From the NCBI GenBank assembly GCA_018823285.1, contig JAHJIQ010000072.1, positions 17,053-81,052 of the forward strand: a DNA stretch of 64,000 nucleotides, written 5' to 3'. Of this stretch, positions 17,058 through 26,057 are shown one piece after another. The notes under the pieces are model-generated. The model saw nothing but the letters and a program-made list of their open reading frames with translations. It was not told where the DNA came from and did no database searches. The position numbers and the translations under genes were made by a program. Numbering within the stretch: the stretch's first letter is position 1; each line of letters starts with the position of its first letter. Source of the stretch: Pseudomonadota bacterium (GTDB lineage Bacteria; Desulfobacterota; Desulfobulbia; Desulfobulbales; JAGXFP01).

Positions 17058-18257
17058 TCAGCCGGCAACCTTTGCGATCGCTTCCTGCAGGATGTTAAGC
17101 CCTTCGGCCATTTCGTCGTTGGTGATGTTTAAAGCCGGGAAGATCCTGATTCCGTTGCCCTGGGTCTGTCGGACAAAAAGGCGTTTTGCCAGACAGTCGT
17201 CACTGATCCTGGCCGCAGTTTTGTCATCTTTGAACTGGATCAGCAGCAGGAGCCCTTTGCCCCGGACGTCGGTGATCAGTTTCGGATACTGGCGGTGCCA
17301 CCCCTTCATGGTTTCGCTGGCGAAGTGTCCGACTTTTTCAACATTTTCAGAGATGTTGTTGTCCACCAGATATTTTATCACGGCGTGGGCGACCGCGCAG
17401 CCAAGCGGGTTGCCGCAGTAGGTGCCGCCATGATCGCCGATCTCGATTTTTGCCGCCACCTCTTCGCTCATCGCAAAACCCCCGAACGGGAAGCCCCCGG
17501 CAATGCCTTTGGCCATGGTCAGGAAATCAGGTTCCAGTCCGACTGAGCCGCTGACGAACATCGGCCCGGTGCGGCAGAATCCGGTCTGAATCTCATCGAT
17601 GATCATCAGCGATCCATTTTTCCGGCAGAGGGCCAACGCCTCATTCAGGTATTCGCCGGAGGGGACGATCACCCCGCCTTCACCCTGGATCGGTTCCAGG
17701 ATAAAGGCGGCGACACTGTCGTTGAGCGCTCTCTCAAGATCAGCAAGGTCGCCGAATTTTACAAAGAGATTGTTCGGCATCAGCGGATTGAATTTTTCCC
17801 GGTGCCTGGCCTGGCCGGTGGCCGAGGCGGTGCTGATGGTCCGGCCGTGGAAGCTCTGGTGGGTGGAGATGATATCGATCCGGCCGGTCACCTTGCGGGC
17901 GAGCTTGATCGCGGCATCGTTCGCTTCCGCGCCGCTGCTCGCGAAAAAGATTCTGGTGAGGTTTTTCGGAAGAATTTCCCGCATCAGGTCGACCAATGCT
18001 GCCCGGACCGGCGAGTAGGTGAGGCCGGAGTTCGGGCACTGGAGAATCTTTTTGCCTTGCTCGGCCAGCGCCGCGCTGATCACCGGATGGGCGTGACCGA
18101 TGCTCGTGACCCCCCAGCCGGCGGTGAAGTCAAGATACCGGTTGCCCTCCTCGTCCCAGGCATACACCCCTTCACCCCGCTCGATGGAGATCTTCTGCTT
18201 GACGAAGAAAGGAACCATCGACCGGTCTTCGGCACTGAAAGTGTTTACGCTGGTCAT
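17058..18257 (-). CDS. Acetylornithine-type aminotransferase (class III, PLP-dependent)
   Basis: A 399-aa class-III aminotransferase related to ArgD (acetylornithine or succinyldiaminopimelate transaminase). Seen: FASSGAEANDAAIKLAR (PLP phosphate loop), EPIQGEGG, DEIQTGFCRTG and the Schiff-base lysine in TMAKGIAGGFPFGG. Full length. Most likely arginine biosynthesis, but GABA or ornithine transaminase relatives share these motifs and no arg neighbours confirm it. Single gene on the minus strand. Confidence 0.85.
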   Translation of the reverse strand: MTSVNTFSAEDRSMVPFFVKQKISIERGEGVYAWDEEGNRYLDFTAGWGVTSIGHAHPVISAALAEQGKKILQCPNSGLTYSPVRAALVDLMREILPKNLTRIFFASSGAEANDAAIKLARKVTGRIDIISTHQSFHGRTISTASATGQARHREKFNPLMPNNLFVKFGDLADLERALNDSVAAFILEPIQGEGGVIVPSGEYLNEALALCRKNGSLMIIDEIQTGFCRTGPMFVSGSVGLEPDFLTMAKGIAGGFPFGGFAMSEEVAAKIEIGDHGGTYCGNPLGCAVAHAVIKYLVDNNISENVEKVGHFASETMKGWHRQYPKLITDVRGKGLLLLIQFKDDKTAARISDDCLAKRLFVRQTQGNGIRIFPALNITNDEMAEGLNILQEAIAKVAG

Positions 18258-18364
18258 TAATGTGCTCTCAATAGGATTTTTTTTGACATTATCGATTCAC
18301 GAGAAGTCAGCCAGTTTTCTAAAAAGAGGGGAAGCTGGAATCCGGAAGTCAGAATAAAATCTTT

Positions 18365-18455
18365 TCCCCGACAAGTATAGGACTTAAATCCTCCTACTCC
18401 CGGCTCCCGGCTCATGTCTCCTGGCTTCTGGCTTCTGACTTCTGGCTTCTTCCTC
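18365..18455. repeat. Low-complexity 'ctcctggcttctgacttctgg' repeat
   Basis: A run of near-heptamer units (ctcccgg, cttctgg, cttctga) between the aminotransferase and pdxJ. Similar or complementary tracts occur at 39810-39895, 42495-42600, 47820-47930 and 48025-48058. Confidence 0.75.
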
Positions 18456-18463
18456 CCGGCTTC

Positions 18464-19627
18464 TCAGATCAACGCCAGCATTTCCCGGACCGCCTGGTCG
18501 AGGCCGACAAAGATGGCCCGGGCCATGATCGCGTGTCCGATGCTCAACTCCTCGATGGTTCCGAGGGCGGCGATTCTGGTGGTATTCAGGTAATTCAGGC
18601 CGTGCCCGGCGTTGACCCGGAGCCCGCTCTCATAAGCCTCTTCGGCGGCGGCGGCGATCAGTTCGAACTCGTGGTGCTCCTCGCTCTCGCTTTCGGCATC
18701 GCTGTAGCGGCCGGTATGGATCTCGACGAAGGTTGCGCCGACCTCTCTGGAGGCTGCGATCTGGCGGGAATCCGGGTCAATAAACATCGAAACCGGGATT
18801 CCCTGGTCGCTCATCCGTTTCACGACTTTGGCGAGCTTTTTTTTCTGTCCGGCGACGTCGAGCCCGCCTTCGGTGGTCAGTTCCGCCCGTTTTTCCGGGA
18901 CCAGGGTGATCATGTCCGGTTTCAGATCGAGGGCGATTTTGATGATTTCCTCGGTGGCGCCCATTTCCAGGTTCAGTTTGGTCCGGACCGTTTCGCGCAG
19001 AATCCGGACATCGCGGTCCTGGATATGGCGGCGGTCTTCACGCAGATGGACAACGATGCCCCTTGCGCCGGCAAGTTCGCAGATTGCCGCAGCAGTCACC
19101 GGATCGGGTTCGTGAATGCCCCTGGCCTGCCGGATGGTGGCCACATGGTCAACATTGATTGCCAGACTGATCATGCTCATTCTCCTCATTTTTTTGTGCA
19201 GTTCATCAAGTAATTCCCGCTCTTTCGCCTCCATCAGGCGGGCTTCCTTTTCCGATCTTTCATGGTCCAGACCGAGAAGGTGGACCAGCCCGTGGACCAT
19301 GAGCCGGGTGATCCGCTGGTGGCAGGAGACCTTTCGCTCGGCGGCTTCCCGGGCAGCGGTGTCGATGGAGATCACGATATCGCCGATCATTTCCGGGCCA
19401 GGCCCGGGGGGGGCGTCCAGCATCGGAAAGGAAAGGACGTTGGTCGGTTTGTTTTTTGCCCGGTAGTCGCGGTTCAGGAGGGTCATCTGTTCGTCGTCCA
19501 CCAGCAGAAGGCTCAACTCGTGATCCTCCAGTCGGCAGATTTTCAGTAGCGCCTCAGCCGTGCGGAGTATCTCCCCGCTGCTGACCCGGACCGGGCCCCG
19601 GTATTCTGATCGTAAGAGGACTGGCAT
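18464..19627 (-). CDS. Fused endoribonuclease YbeY and pyridoxine 5'-phosphate synthase PdxJ
   Basis: One uninterrupted 387-aa frame. Residues 1-150 are YbeY, the rRNA-maturation endoribonuclease, with zinc motif [11 protein letters not shown]. Residues 152-387 are a complete PdxJ, the last step of pyridoxine-phosphate synthesis, starting [19 protein letters not shown] and carrying E72-like, H and GHGLNY motifs. No stop separates them. An AGGAG lies seven bases before the ATG at 19174, where normal PdxJ proteins begin, so PdxJ may also be made alone (18464-19174, 236 aa). The start overlaps the phoH stop by one base (TAATG), the usual phoH-ybeY order. Both catalytic parts look intact. Confidence 0.9.
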   Translation of the reverse strand: MPVLLRSEYRGPVRVSSGEILRTAEALLKICRLEDHELSLLLVDDEQMTLLNRDYRAKNKPTNVLSFPMLDAPPGPGPEMIGDIVISIDTAAREAAERKVSCHQRITRLMVHGLVHLLGLDHERSEKEARLMEAKERELLDELHKKMRRMSMISLAINVDHVATIRQARGIHEPDPVTAAAICELAGARGIVVHLREDRRHIQDRDVRILRETVRTKLNLEMGATEEIIKIALDLKPDMITLVPEKRAELTTEGGLDVAGQKKKLAKVVKRMSDQGIPVSMFIDPDSRQIAASREVGATFVEIHTGRYSDAESESEEHHEFELIAAAAEEAYESGLRVNAGHGLNYLNTTRIAALGTIEELSIGHAIMARAIFVGLDQAVREMLALI

Positions 19628-20610
19628 TATTTTTTCCTGGCTCCTCCGGAAGTGTTTTTACCGTAGGCGATAATGATTTCCTGGACCAGCGGGTGTCTCA
19701 CGACATCGATTTCAGTGAACCTTGAAAAAGATATCCCTTTGATATTGTTGAGTATTTTTGCAGCATGGATCAGGCCCGAATTTTTGCTGTCGGGCAGGTC
19801 GATCTGGGTGATATCACCGGTGATGACCGCCCGTGAGTTGAAGCCGAGGCGGGTCAGAAACATCTTCATCTGTTCACGGGTGGTATTCTGGGCCTCGTCG
19901 AGAATCACAAAGGCGTTGTTCAGGGTCCGGCCCCGCATGAAGGCGAGCGGGGCGATTTCGATAACCTCCTGCTCGATCAGGGCGGTGGTTTTCTCCCGGC
20001 CCAGCATGGCGTAGAGGGCGTCATGGAGCGGACGGAGGTAGGGGTTCACCTTCTGGGCCATGTCGCCGGGCAGAAACCCCAGTTTTTCACCCGCTTCCAC
20101 CGCGGGTCTCGCCAGGATAATCGACTTGACCTGATTGCCGGTGTATGCGGCGACGGCCATCGCGACGGCGAGGAAGGTTTTGCCGGTTCCCGCCGGGCCG
20201 ATGCCGAAGACAATGTCGTTCTGCCGGATCTCTTCGATATATTTCTTCTGGTTGATGCTTTTGGGCGAGATCATTCCCTGGTTGGCGGAAAGAAAGACCT
20301 GGTCCTGAAAGATGGTTTTGAGCACGGCGCCCGGGGTCCGGTTGAGGATGCGCAGGGCATAGGCGATATCCTGCTGATAGACGGGGAAGCCGCCGACGAT
20401 CATCTCGTAGAGCTGGTTGAGCGCTGATCTCGCGATATCGATGTCATGTTTTCGCCCGCTGATCACCGCCTCGGTACCCCGGACCTTGATGGTGACATCC
20501 ATGGCGCTTTCGATCAATTCCAGGTTCTTGTTGAGGTTGCCGTAGAGAATGCGGGCGGCATCGTTGTCGTTGAATTGAAGGGTATGAGAGGATGACAAGC
20601 GGGTCTCCAT
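19627..20610 (-). CDS. PhoH-family ATPase
   Basis: A 327-aa PhoH-like (YbeZ) ATPase, thought to act with YbeY in rRNA and RNA metabolism. Seen: N-terminal KH/R3H-like region ([19 protein letters not shown]), Walker [12 protein letters not shown], Walker [14 protein letters not shown], and [12 protein letters not shown]. It directly precedes and overlaps the ybeY-pdxJ frame. Confidence 0.94.
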   Translation of the reverse strand: METRLSSSHTLQFNDNDAARILYGNLNKNLELIESAMDVTIKVRGTEAVISGRKHDIDIARSALNQLYEMIVGGFPVYQQDIAYALRILNRTPGAVLKTIFQDQVFLSANQGMISPKSINQKKYIEEIRQNDIVFGIGPAGTGKTFLAVAMAVAAYTGNQVKSIILARPAVEAGEKLGFLPGDMAQKVNPYLRPLHDALYAMLGREKTTALIEQEVIEIAPLAFMRGRTLNNAFVILDEAQNTTREQMKMFLTRLGFNSRAVITGDITQIDLPDSKNSGLIHAAKILNNIKGISFSRFTEIDVVRHPLVQEIIIAYGKNTSGGARKK

Positions 20611-20853
20611 TTCAGATTATGTTCATCTCTTCAGGTCAAAAAAGAAAGCTGTTTACCATCGAATTTCAGCCAATGACTCTTCGACAGTTCGACAGGCTCA
20701 CTGTCAGAGTGAGCGGAATTACTATTTTCACCCTTCGGGTGTAATTTTCCTAAAAGCAGACAAGCTGCTCAACTTAAGCTTGATACAGCTCATCCTGAGC
20801 CTGTCGAAGGATGGTTCAACTTATGTTCTACTCCACACCGATATTTGAATAAA
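20611..20853. repeat. Intergenic palindromic element ('cttcgacaggctca' type)
   Basis: Holds cttcgacagttcgacaggctca (from about 20678) and, inverted about 100 bases on, tgagcctgtcgaagg (20797-20811). Between them lies aagctgctcaacttaagctt, a motif recurring at 57625-57654. This resembles widespread proteobacterial intergenic palindromes. No gene is visible in 20611-21004. Confidence 0.65.
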
Positions 20854-20881
20854 CCAACAATATCAAAACTTATATTGTTGG
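20854..20881. terminator. Small perfect hairpin
   Basis: CCAACAATAT (20854-20863) and ATATTGTTGG (20872-20881), a perfect 10-base stem with an 8-base loop. There is no T run, so its role as a terminator is doubtful; it may be a protein site or part of a repeat. Confidence 0.4.
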
Positions 20882-20912
20882 CCGAAAACCGGCTGAAACT
20901 CGGTGGCAATCA

Positions 20913-20951
20913 GAAAAAAAATGCCGGGCGCAACGAACACGTCCGGCATTT
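20913..20951 (-). terminator. Rho-independent terminator of the selenoprotein gene
   Basis: Read on the minus strand: stem AAATGCCGG (20951-20943) and CCGGCATTT (20927-20919), followed by a run of eight Ts. It lies 54 bases past the stop codon at 21005. Confidence 0.8.
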
Positions 20952-21004
20952 CCATAAGATCAATATCTGTTTCCAGACAGGCAGGCTTTATTCATGCAGT
21001 AAGG

Positions 21005-21856
21005 TTATTTCTTTTTCAGCTTTCTCAATTCCGCATCAATCATGCTCTGCAATCCTGCCGGAGAACGATCCTTGACCAGTCGGCCGTTCAGGTAAAGGGT
21101 GGGGGTGCCCCTGACCCCGGCATTGGCGGCGTCGTTCATGTCCCGGTTGATCAGCTGCTGGGTTTCCGGACTGTTCATATCCTTCCGGAAACGGTCCAGA
21201 TCGAGACCGACCTCCTGGGCGATTGTGATGAATTTCTCATCGCTCAGGTTTTTATAGTCTTCGAATACCTTGTCGTGGTACTGCCAGAAAAGCCCCTGCA
21301 GATTTGCGGCCTGGGCGGCCTGCGCTGCAGGTCTGGCCATTTTGTGACTGTTGATCGGAAAGTTCTTGAAAGCGATCTTGAGAGTGTCGGGATTTTTTTC
21401 GAGCACCTGCTCGAATAGCGGCCCCAAACGGGCGCAGTAAGGTCACTGGAAGTCGCTGAAGACTGCCAGGACCACGGGCGCCGCATTGTTGCCGAGAAAT
21501 GCGGACCCGGTGTAATCGAGCTTGGCCACATACTCAAGAATCAGCTCGTGGACCGATCCATCCTTACCGTTGCTGAGAAACACCCGGGCGCCGACACCGT
21601 CGACGGCAACCCTGTTCATGTCCGGGCTGACTTCGAGGGTGTCGTGGAGTTTGCTTTCTTCATCGTAGATGAACAGTTTGCCACCCTCACTCAAAATAAA
21701 GGTGTGCTTGCCGTCGGCGGTTACCGCAACGTCGATCGGTTTGCTCGCCGGTTTCAGGGTTGAGCGGGCCTGCCAGTCGACATCTGCAGATGAGACGCCG
21801 GGCATCAGCAGGGCCGCCGTTACCAGGACTGATGTAATACGTCGTAAAACTTTCAT
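21005..21856 (-). CDS. Selenocysteine-containing thioredoxin-fold (DsbA/DsbG-like) exported protein
   Basis: A 283-aa protein whose frame is interrupted by one TGA (21443-21445) exactly where the first active-site cysteine belongs: FSDFQ-U-PYC-ARLG, residue 138. Known DsbA/DSBA-like proteins read SDFQCPYC here, so UGA most likely encodes selenocysteine. Seen: signal peptide (MKVLRRITSVLVTAALLMPG), an N-terminal beta-propeller-like part (about 40-115), the thioredoxin fold, and cis-Pro in VRGTPTLYLNG. ATG 21856 has AAGGAG nine bases upstream. Predicted periplasmic thiol/selenol oxidoreductase. It would be mis-annotated as two fragments (21005-21427 and 21443-21901). A sequencing error or nonsense mutation is less likely. 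Confidence 0.85.
21418..21445 (-). promoter_or_regulatory. UGA-Sec codon with a bacterial SECIS-like hairpin
   Basis: Minus strand: TGA at 21445-21443. Nine bases later comes a short stem, GCCC (21433-21430) with GGGC (21424-21421), around loop GUUUG, extended by GC/GC with one bulged C. Bacterial SECIS elements sit just 3' of UGA within the coding sequence and carry a G-U in the apical loop, as here. The stem is short, so this is supporting evidence only. Confidence 0.55.
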
Positions 21857-21964
21857 AAAAAGAGACTCCTTGACTGTTTGATGAATTTTGTCAGGTTGCA
21901 AATGAGGATTATAGCAATCACCCTTATTTCTGCAAGGGGGAATGAGGGTGTTCGGGCAAGTTTA

Positions 21965-23176
21965 TCAATGTCTGCACCGGTTCACAAAATCAGCCAGATG
22001 ATACACCTCGACCTGCAGATCTTTTTCAGCAGCGGTAAGGAATTTGAGCTGGAGAAGGCATCCAGAACAGGTCGAAACGATTGCCTCCGGCCGGACCTCC
22101 AGCAGTTCTTCGACAAGCTGCGCCCCGATTCGGCCGGAAAGATCGGGATGGGCGAGGTTGAATAGTCCGCCAAGCCCGCAGCACCTGGGCCCTCCCGGCA
22201 GCTCAACGAGTTCCACATCCCTGAGTGACGAGAGAATTTTACGAGGAGGGGTTGTAAAATCCCCGGACCGGAAGCGGAGGTGACACGGGTCGTGATACAG
22301 GACGCGTCGTTTTTTTGTCCCGGCCGGATTCTCGTTAGCCCTCGCCCCGGGATGATTGGCCAAAAATGATGCGAACTCCAGCAGGCGATCGGCGAACTCC
22401 TTTGATTTTTCCCTCCATTCCGGATCGTCGGCAAAAAGGTCGGGATAGGATTTGAGGTGGCTGAAGCAGGAGGCGCAGGTCGTCAGGATCGGACTGGTGC
22501 TGTCGGCAAAAGAGGCGATGTTTTTTCTCGCCAGATCTTTTGCTGTTTCCAGATTGCCGTGGCTTAGAGAGGCGAGCCCGCAGCAATGCTGAACGGGCGC
22601 GGTGATCCTGAAATCCCGCCCGTTGGCGACCAGCTCCCGGCAGGCCGAGGTGATTTCCGGGTACAGATGGGTTGCCAGGCAGCCACTGAAAAGCAACAAC
22701 TGGTTACGGCGCTCTTTTCCGGAAGAGGGAGGGTCCGGTTCCGGTTCGGGAACGGACGGCGTTCCGGCAAGGATGCCAAGCTTGAGTCGCAGGCCGCTAC
22801 TTTCGGGGAGTTTTTCAAGAAGAGGTTTCGACAACTTGAGAACCGATGCGAGTTTCCTGAGGAGGGGGTCACCGGCAAGACATCTTTCCGCCACCGTTTT
22901 TTTGAGCGTGGCGATGGTGAGAAGGTTCGGGGCATTGCTCCGGGCCTCGATGACCATCGCCGGCAGGTTGATTCCCCTGGGGCAACTGAAGGAGCAGGCG
23001 TTGCAGAGCAGGCAGCGGGAGAAAATCCTGCTGAATTCTCTGGAGTGCTCGGTTCCGGCCAGTTTTTCCAGAAGATGGATTCTGCCGCGGGCGGTATCGG
23101 ATTCCCGGCCGGTCACCTGGTACACCGGGCAGACGGCGGTGCACGAGCCGCATTTGGCGCAAGGGGTATCGATCAT
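21965..23176 (-). CDS. CCG-domain Fe-S protein, GlcF/LutA-like
   Basis: A 403-aa iron-sulfur protein resembling the Fe-S subunit of glycolate/lactate oxidases or other heterodisulfide-reductase-like electron carriers. Seen: two 4Fe-4S motifs (CAKCGSCTAVCP, CLLCNACSFSCP) in the first 70 residues, and two CCG-type cysteine-rich domains (HCCGLASLSHG with CASCFSHL; DPCHLRF, RCCGLGGLF, CSGCLLQL). The flavin partner is not adjacent, so the substrate is unknown. A perfect 20-base inverted repeat sits 11 bases upstream of its ATG. Confidence 0.9.
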   Translation of the reverse strand: MIDTPCAKCGSCTAVCPVYQVTGRESDTARGRIHLLEKLAGTEHSREFSRIFSRCLLCNACSFSCPRGINLPAMVIEARSNAPNLLTIATLKKTVAERCLAGDPLLRKLASVLKLSKPLLEKLPESSGLRLKLGILAGTPSVPEPEPDPPSSGKERRNQLLLFSGCLATHLYPEITSACRELVANGRDFRITAPVQHCCGLASLSHGNLETAKDLARKNIASFADSTSPILTTCASCFSHLKSYPDLFADDPEWREKSKEFADRLLEFASFLANHPGARANENPAGTKKRRVLYHDPCHLRFRSGDFTTPPRKILSSLRDVELVELPGGPRCCGLGGLFNLAHPDLSGRIGAQLVEELLEVRPEAIVSTCSGCLLQLKFLTAAEKDLQVEVYHLADFVNRCRH

Positions 23177-23187
23177 CGGAGGTTATC

Positions 23188-23235
23188 CCCGTCCCGCATT
23201 TTCCGCACCGGGTCATGCGGAAAATGCGGGACGGG
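23188..23235. promoter_or_regulatory. Perfect 20-base-arm hairpin in front of the Fe-S gene
   Basis: Arms CCCGTCCCGCATTTTCCGCA (23188-23207) and its exact complement (23216-23235), with an 8-base loop. On the minus strand it ends 11 bases before ATG 23176, and it lies just after the prfB stop. It could attenuate readthrough from prfB, shield the ribosome site or be a repeat; no T run follows. Confidence 0.6.
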
Positions 23236-23321
23236 ACAATCCGTTGCGGAAGGAGTTCGCAAAGCCGAAGGGCGGTGGCGCCGGACCATGAATGATCCTG
23301 ATCCCGTCCCCCGGTGTGGAA

Positions 23322-24417
23322 TCATCTCTGCCATAACAGGAATGACTTGATGAAAGGATCCAGGTTGCCGTCCATGACACTGTCGACATTGCCCATTTCA
23401 CAGTTGGTGCGGTGGTCTTTCACCAGCCGGTAAGGCTGCATGACGTAGGAGCGGATCTGGCTGCCCCAGGCGATTTCCTTCTTGTCGCCGTGCAGTTCCT
23501 GCTGGTCTTCTTTCTGGAGTTCCTTTCCCCGTTCATAGAGTCTCGCCTTCAGCATCTTCATTGCCGTGTCCTTGTTCCGGTGCTGGGAGCGCTCGTTCTG
23601 GCACTGGACCACGATTCCGGAAGGGAGGTGGGTGATGCGGATTGCCGAGCTGGTCTTGTTGACATGCTGGCCGCCGGCGCCGCTGGCCCGATAGGTATCG
23701 ATCCGGAGGTCTTTTTCGTTGATATCGACAACGATATCGTCGTCCAGTTCCGGGAAAATGAAGACCGAGGCGAAGGACGTGTGGCGTCTGCCGCTGGCAT
23801 CGAACGGAGAAATGCGCACCATCCGGTGGATGCCCATTTCCGAGCGCAGGTATCCGTAGGCGTAATTGCCGCTGATCATCACCGTGACGCTCTTGATCCC
23901 CGCTTCGTCACCGGGGAGCTGATCGAGAATCTCGGTCTTGAAGCCGCTTTCCTCGGCCCAGCGCAGATACATGCGCAGCAGCATGCTGACCCAGTCCTGT
24001 GCCTCGGTGCCGCCGGCGCCCGCATTAATCGAGAGCATGGCGTTGTTGGCGTCGTGCTCGCCGGTGAACATGCAGAGCAATTCCGAGGCATCGACGTCCT
24101 TATCCAGCCGGTCAAGAAGGGTCGCCACTTCGTTTTCAGCATCGCTGTCTTTTTCCTCGAGTGCGAGGGAGAGCAGCAGTTCCGCCTCTTCCCACTCTTT
24201 CCAGCAGTTCTCCCAGTGCTCGACAACGCCCTGCAGCCGCCCTTGTTCTTTCTGAACGGCGGTGGCGGTTTCCTGGTTGCCCCAGAAACCCGGTTTCAGG
24301 GTCTGCTGCTCAAGTTCCGCAATTCTTTCCTTCTTTTCATCTACTTCAAAGATGGCTCCGCAGGGTAAGTAGGCGGCCTTTGAGGTCCTGAAGTTTCTGC
24401 TTGAGTTCAATTGACAT
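23322..24417 (-). CDS. prfB: Peptide chain release factor 2, with programmed +1 frameshift
   Basis: RF2 recognises UGA and UAA stops. Translation starts at ATG 24417 (MSIELKQKLQDLKGRLLTLR), reads 23 codons to CAT CTT, meets in-frame TGA (24348-24346), and must shift +1 to continue as EVDEKKERIAELE. The total is 364 aa, the RF2 norm. CTT-TGA is the known autoregulatory site, with GGAG just upstream as the stimulating Shine-Dalgarno-like element; the base after TGA is A, not the common C. Motifs SPFDASGRRHTSF and GAGGQHVNKTSS (GGQ) are intact. Its start overlaps the lnt stop by 11 bases, with AAGGAG upstream. Confidence 0.96.
24345..24360 (-). promoter_or_regulatory. RF2 frameshift site
   Basis: Minus-strand CGGAGCCATCTTTGAA: GGAG element, slippery CTT (24351-24349), stop TGA (24348-24346). 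Scarce RF2 slows termination and favours +1 slippage, so RF2 controls its own amount. Confidence 0.92.
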
Positions 24418-26038
24418 GAGCGTCTCCTTTACCGGATCGGGCCGGAATTTTGTATGAGATGAAGGTTAATATAAGCATGACCAGCAGACAGAACAGGCCA
24501 AAATAGCAGCCGATCCCGAAGGTGAAGAAAGATCTCTCTTCAAGCAAGACCATCTGTCTGCCGGCGGTAAAATCCTCAAAAAGCGGTGATTCATGAGCTA
24601 TCCGTCCCAGCGGATCGATAAAGCCGCTGACCCCGGTATTGGCGGAGCGGGCCAGGCTTCGCCGGTTTTCAACGGCCCGGAGAACCACCATCGCCAGGTG
24701 TTGCCAGGGGGCGCCGGAGCGGCCGTACCAGGCGTCATTGGTCAGATTGACCAGGAGGTTTGCTCCGGCAATGGTCTGGGACCGGGCAAGGGCCGGAAAA
24801 ATAGATTCAAAGCAGATTAATACTCCAACTCGGCCATCATGACAAGGCAATGGAATGGTGGTTTTGCCGGGGGAAAAATCGGCAATCGCTTCGACAAAAG
24901 GAGCCAGAAAAGGCAGGAGCCGTTTCAGCGGCACATACTCTCCAAAGGGCACCAGGTGCTGTTTGTCATAGCGGAGGAGGCGCTCTTCTCCGCCGGGAAT
25001 CAGGAAGGCGCTGTTGAAGTACAGTGGTTTGCCGGTCAATGGGGCTGCTTCCCGGTATGGCGCTCCGGTCAGCACGAAGGGGCTTTCTTCGGTGAGACCC
25101 AGAGCCCTGATCCGGTCGAGGTGTTTTGATTCCTGAAGGTAAAAAGGCATGGCTGTTTCCGGCCAGATGATCAGTTCCGGTTTTTCCTCTGCGACGATGT
25201 CTCGGGACAGTTCGAGGTATTTGTTCAAGGTTTTTCGCTGCAGGGACGGCAGCCATTTCTGCCCCTGATCAATATTTCCCTGGACGACCGCAACGTTCAT
25301 CCGGTCGGCGTGTGCGACGATTTCCTCCAGCTGGTGGAATCTGAAAAAATCATAGGCCAGGCATGAGGCAATGAGCAGCAGAGCCAGAAATGCAGGTTTC
25401 AGGGACTTCAGGCTGCGCCCGGTTTTCCTGAACCGGCTGCTGATTGTGCTGAACAGGAGGCAGTTGACCAGAACGATCAGAAAGGTGACCCCGTGGTGGC
25501 CGGCAAGATCGGCGGACTGCATCAGGAGCGGGGTCCGGAACTGGGTGTAGGCCAGATCCATCCACGGAAAGCCGGTAAAAGCTATGGATTTCAGCCAGTC
25601 CAGGCCTACCCAGATGACCGGAGCGGTCCAGATGATGGTGAATCGGTTCTGGAATTTGTTGGTCAAAAAAGAAAAAATTGCCGGGTAGATCGACATGTAC
25701 AGAGCAAGAATCAGGAGGACCGGCAGGGATATCCAGATCGGCATCTCGCCATAGTTGCCGAGGACGATCATGATCCAGGAGAGAAGGGCTGTATAGTAGA
25801 GGAGACCGCAGAAGAGTCCTGCCGCGGCGGCCTTCAAGGGAGTAGTATCCTGCCGGCAGACGACGAAGAGAAGAGGAACGAGGGCGATCCAGACAATGGC
25901 GCCGGTATTCGTCGGGCCGGGAGAAGCGAACAGGAGCAGCAGGGCGGACAGGAATATCAAGACCGCACTCCGGATACGTGCTGGTTTGAAAAAACTTCCG
26001 ACGCTGTTCATTGTTTCCGTCCGGCTCATGTCTTTCAT
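24407..26038 (-). CDS. lnt: Apolipoprotein N-acyltransferase
   Basis: A 543-aa inner-membrane enzyme that adds the third acyl chain to lipoproteins. Seen: six or so N-terminal helices (about 25-235), then the nitrilase-fold periplasmic domain with catalytic Glu in IIWPETAMPF, Lys in YDKQHLVPFGEY and Cys in LICFESIFP, and a last C-terminal helix. Family-typical length. It sits between corC and prfB, the corC-lnt order being common. Confidence 0.95.
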   Translation of the reverse strand: MKDMSRTETMNSVGSFFKPARIRSAVLIFLSALLLLFASPGPTNTGAIVWIALVPLLFVVCRQDTTPLKAAAAGLFCGLLYYTALLSWIMIVLGNYGEMPIWISLPVLLILALYMSIYPAIFSFLTNKFQNRFTIIWTAPVIWVGLDWLKSIAFTGFPWMDLAYTQFRTPLLMQSADLAGHHGVTFLIVLVNCLLFSTISSRFRKTGRSLKSLKPAFLALLLIASCLAYDFFRFHQLEEIVAHADRMNVAVVQGNIDQGQKWLPSLQRKTLNKYLELSRDIVAEEKPELIIWPETAMPFYLQESKHLDRIRALGLTEESPFVLTGAPYREAAPLTGKPLYFNSAFLIPGGEERLLRYDKQHLVPFGEYVPLKRLLPFLAPFVEAIADFSPGKTTIPLPCHDGRVGVLICFESIFPALARSQTIAGANLLVNLTNDAWYGRSGAPWQHLAMVVLRAVENRRSLARSANTGVSGFIDPLGRIAHESPLFEDFTAGRQMVLLEERSFFTFGIGCYFGLFCLLVMLILTFISYKIPARSGKGDAHVN

Positions 26039-26057
26039 CAGGCGATCAGCGAGGCGG

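Noticed and set aside
21005..21901. Reading the thioredoxin-fold gene as a pseudogene with a nonsense mutation
   Set aside because: The TGA sits exactly at the catalytic Cys position, the rest of the frame is intact, and a SECIS-like hairpin follows; selenocysteine explains this better.
23412..24368. 318-codon plus-strand frame opposite prfB
   Set aside because: Antisense shadow of a clear RF2 gene.
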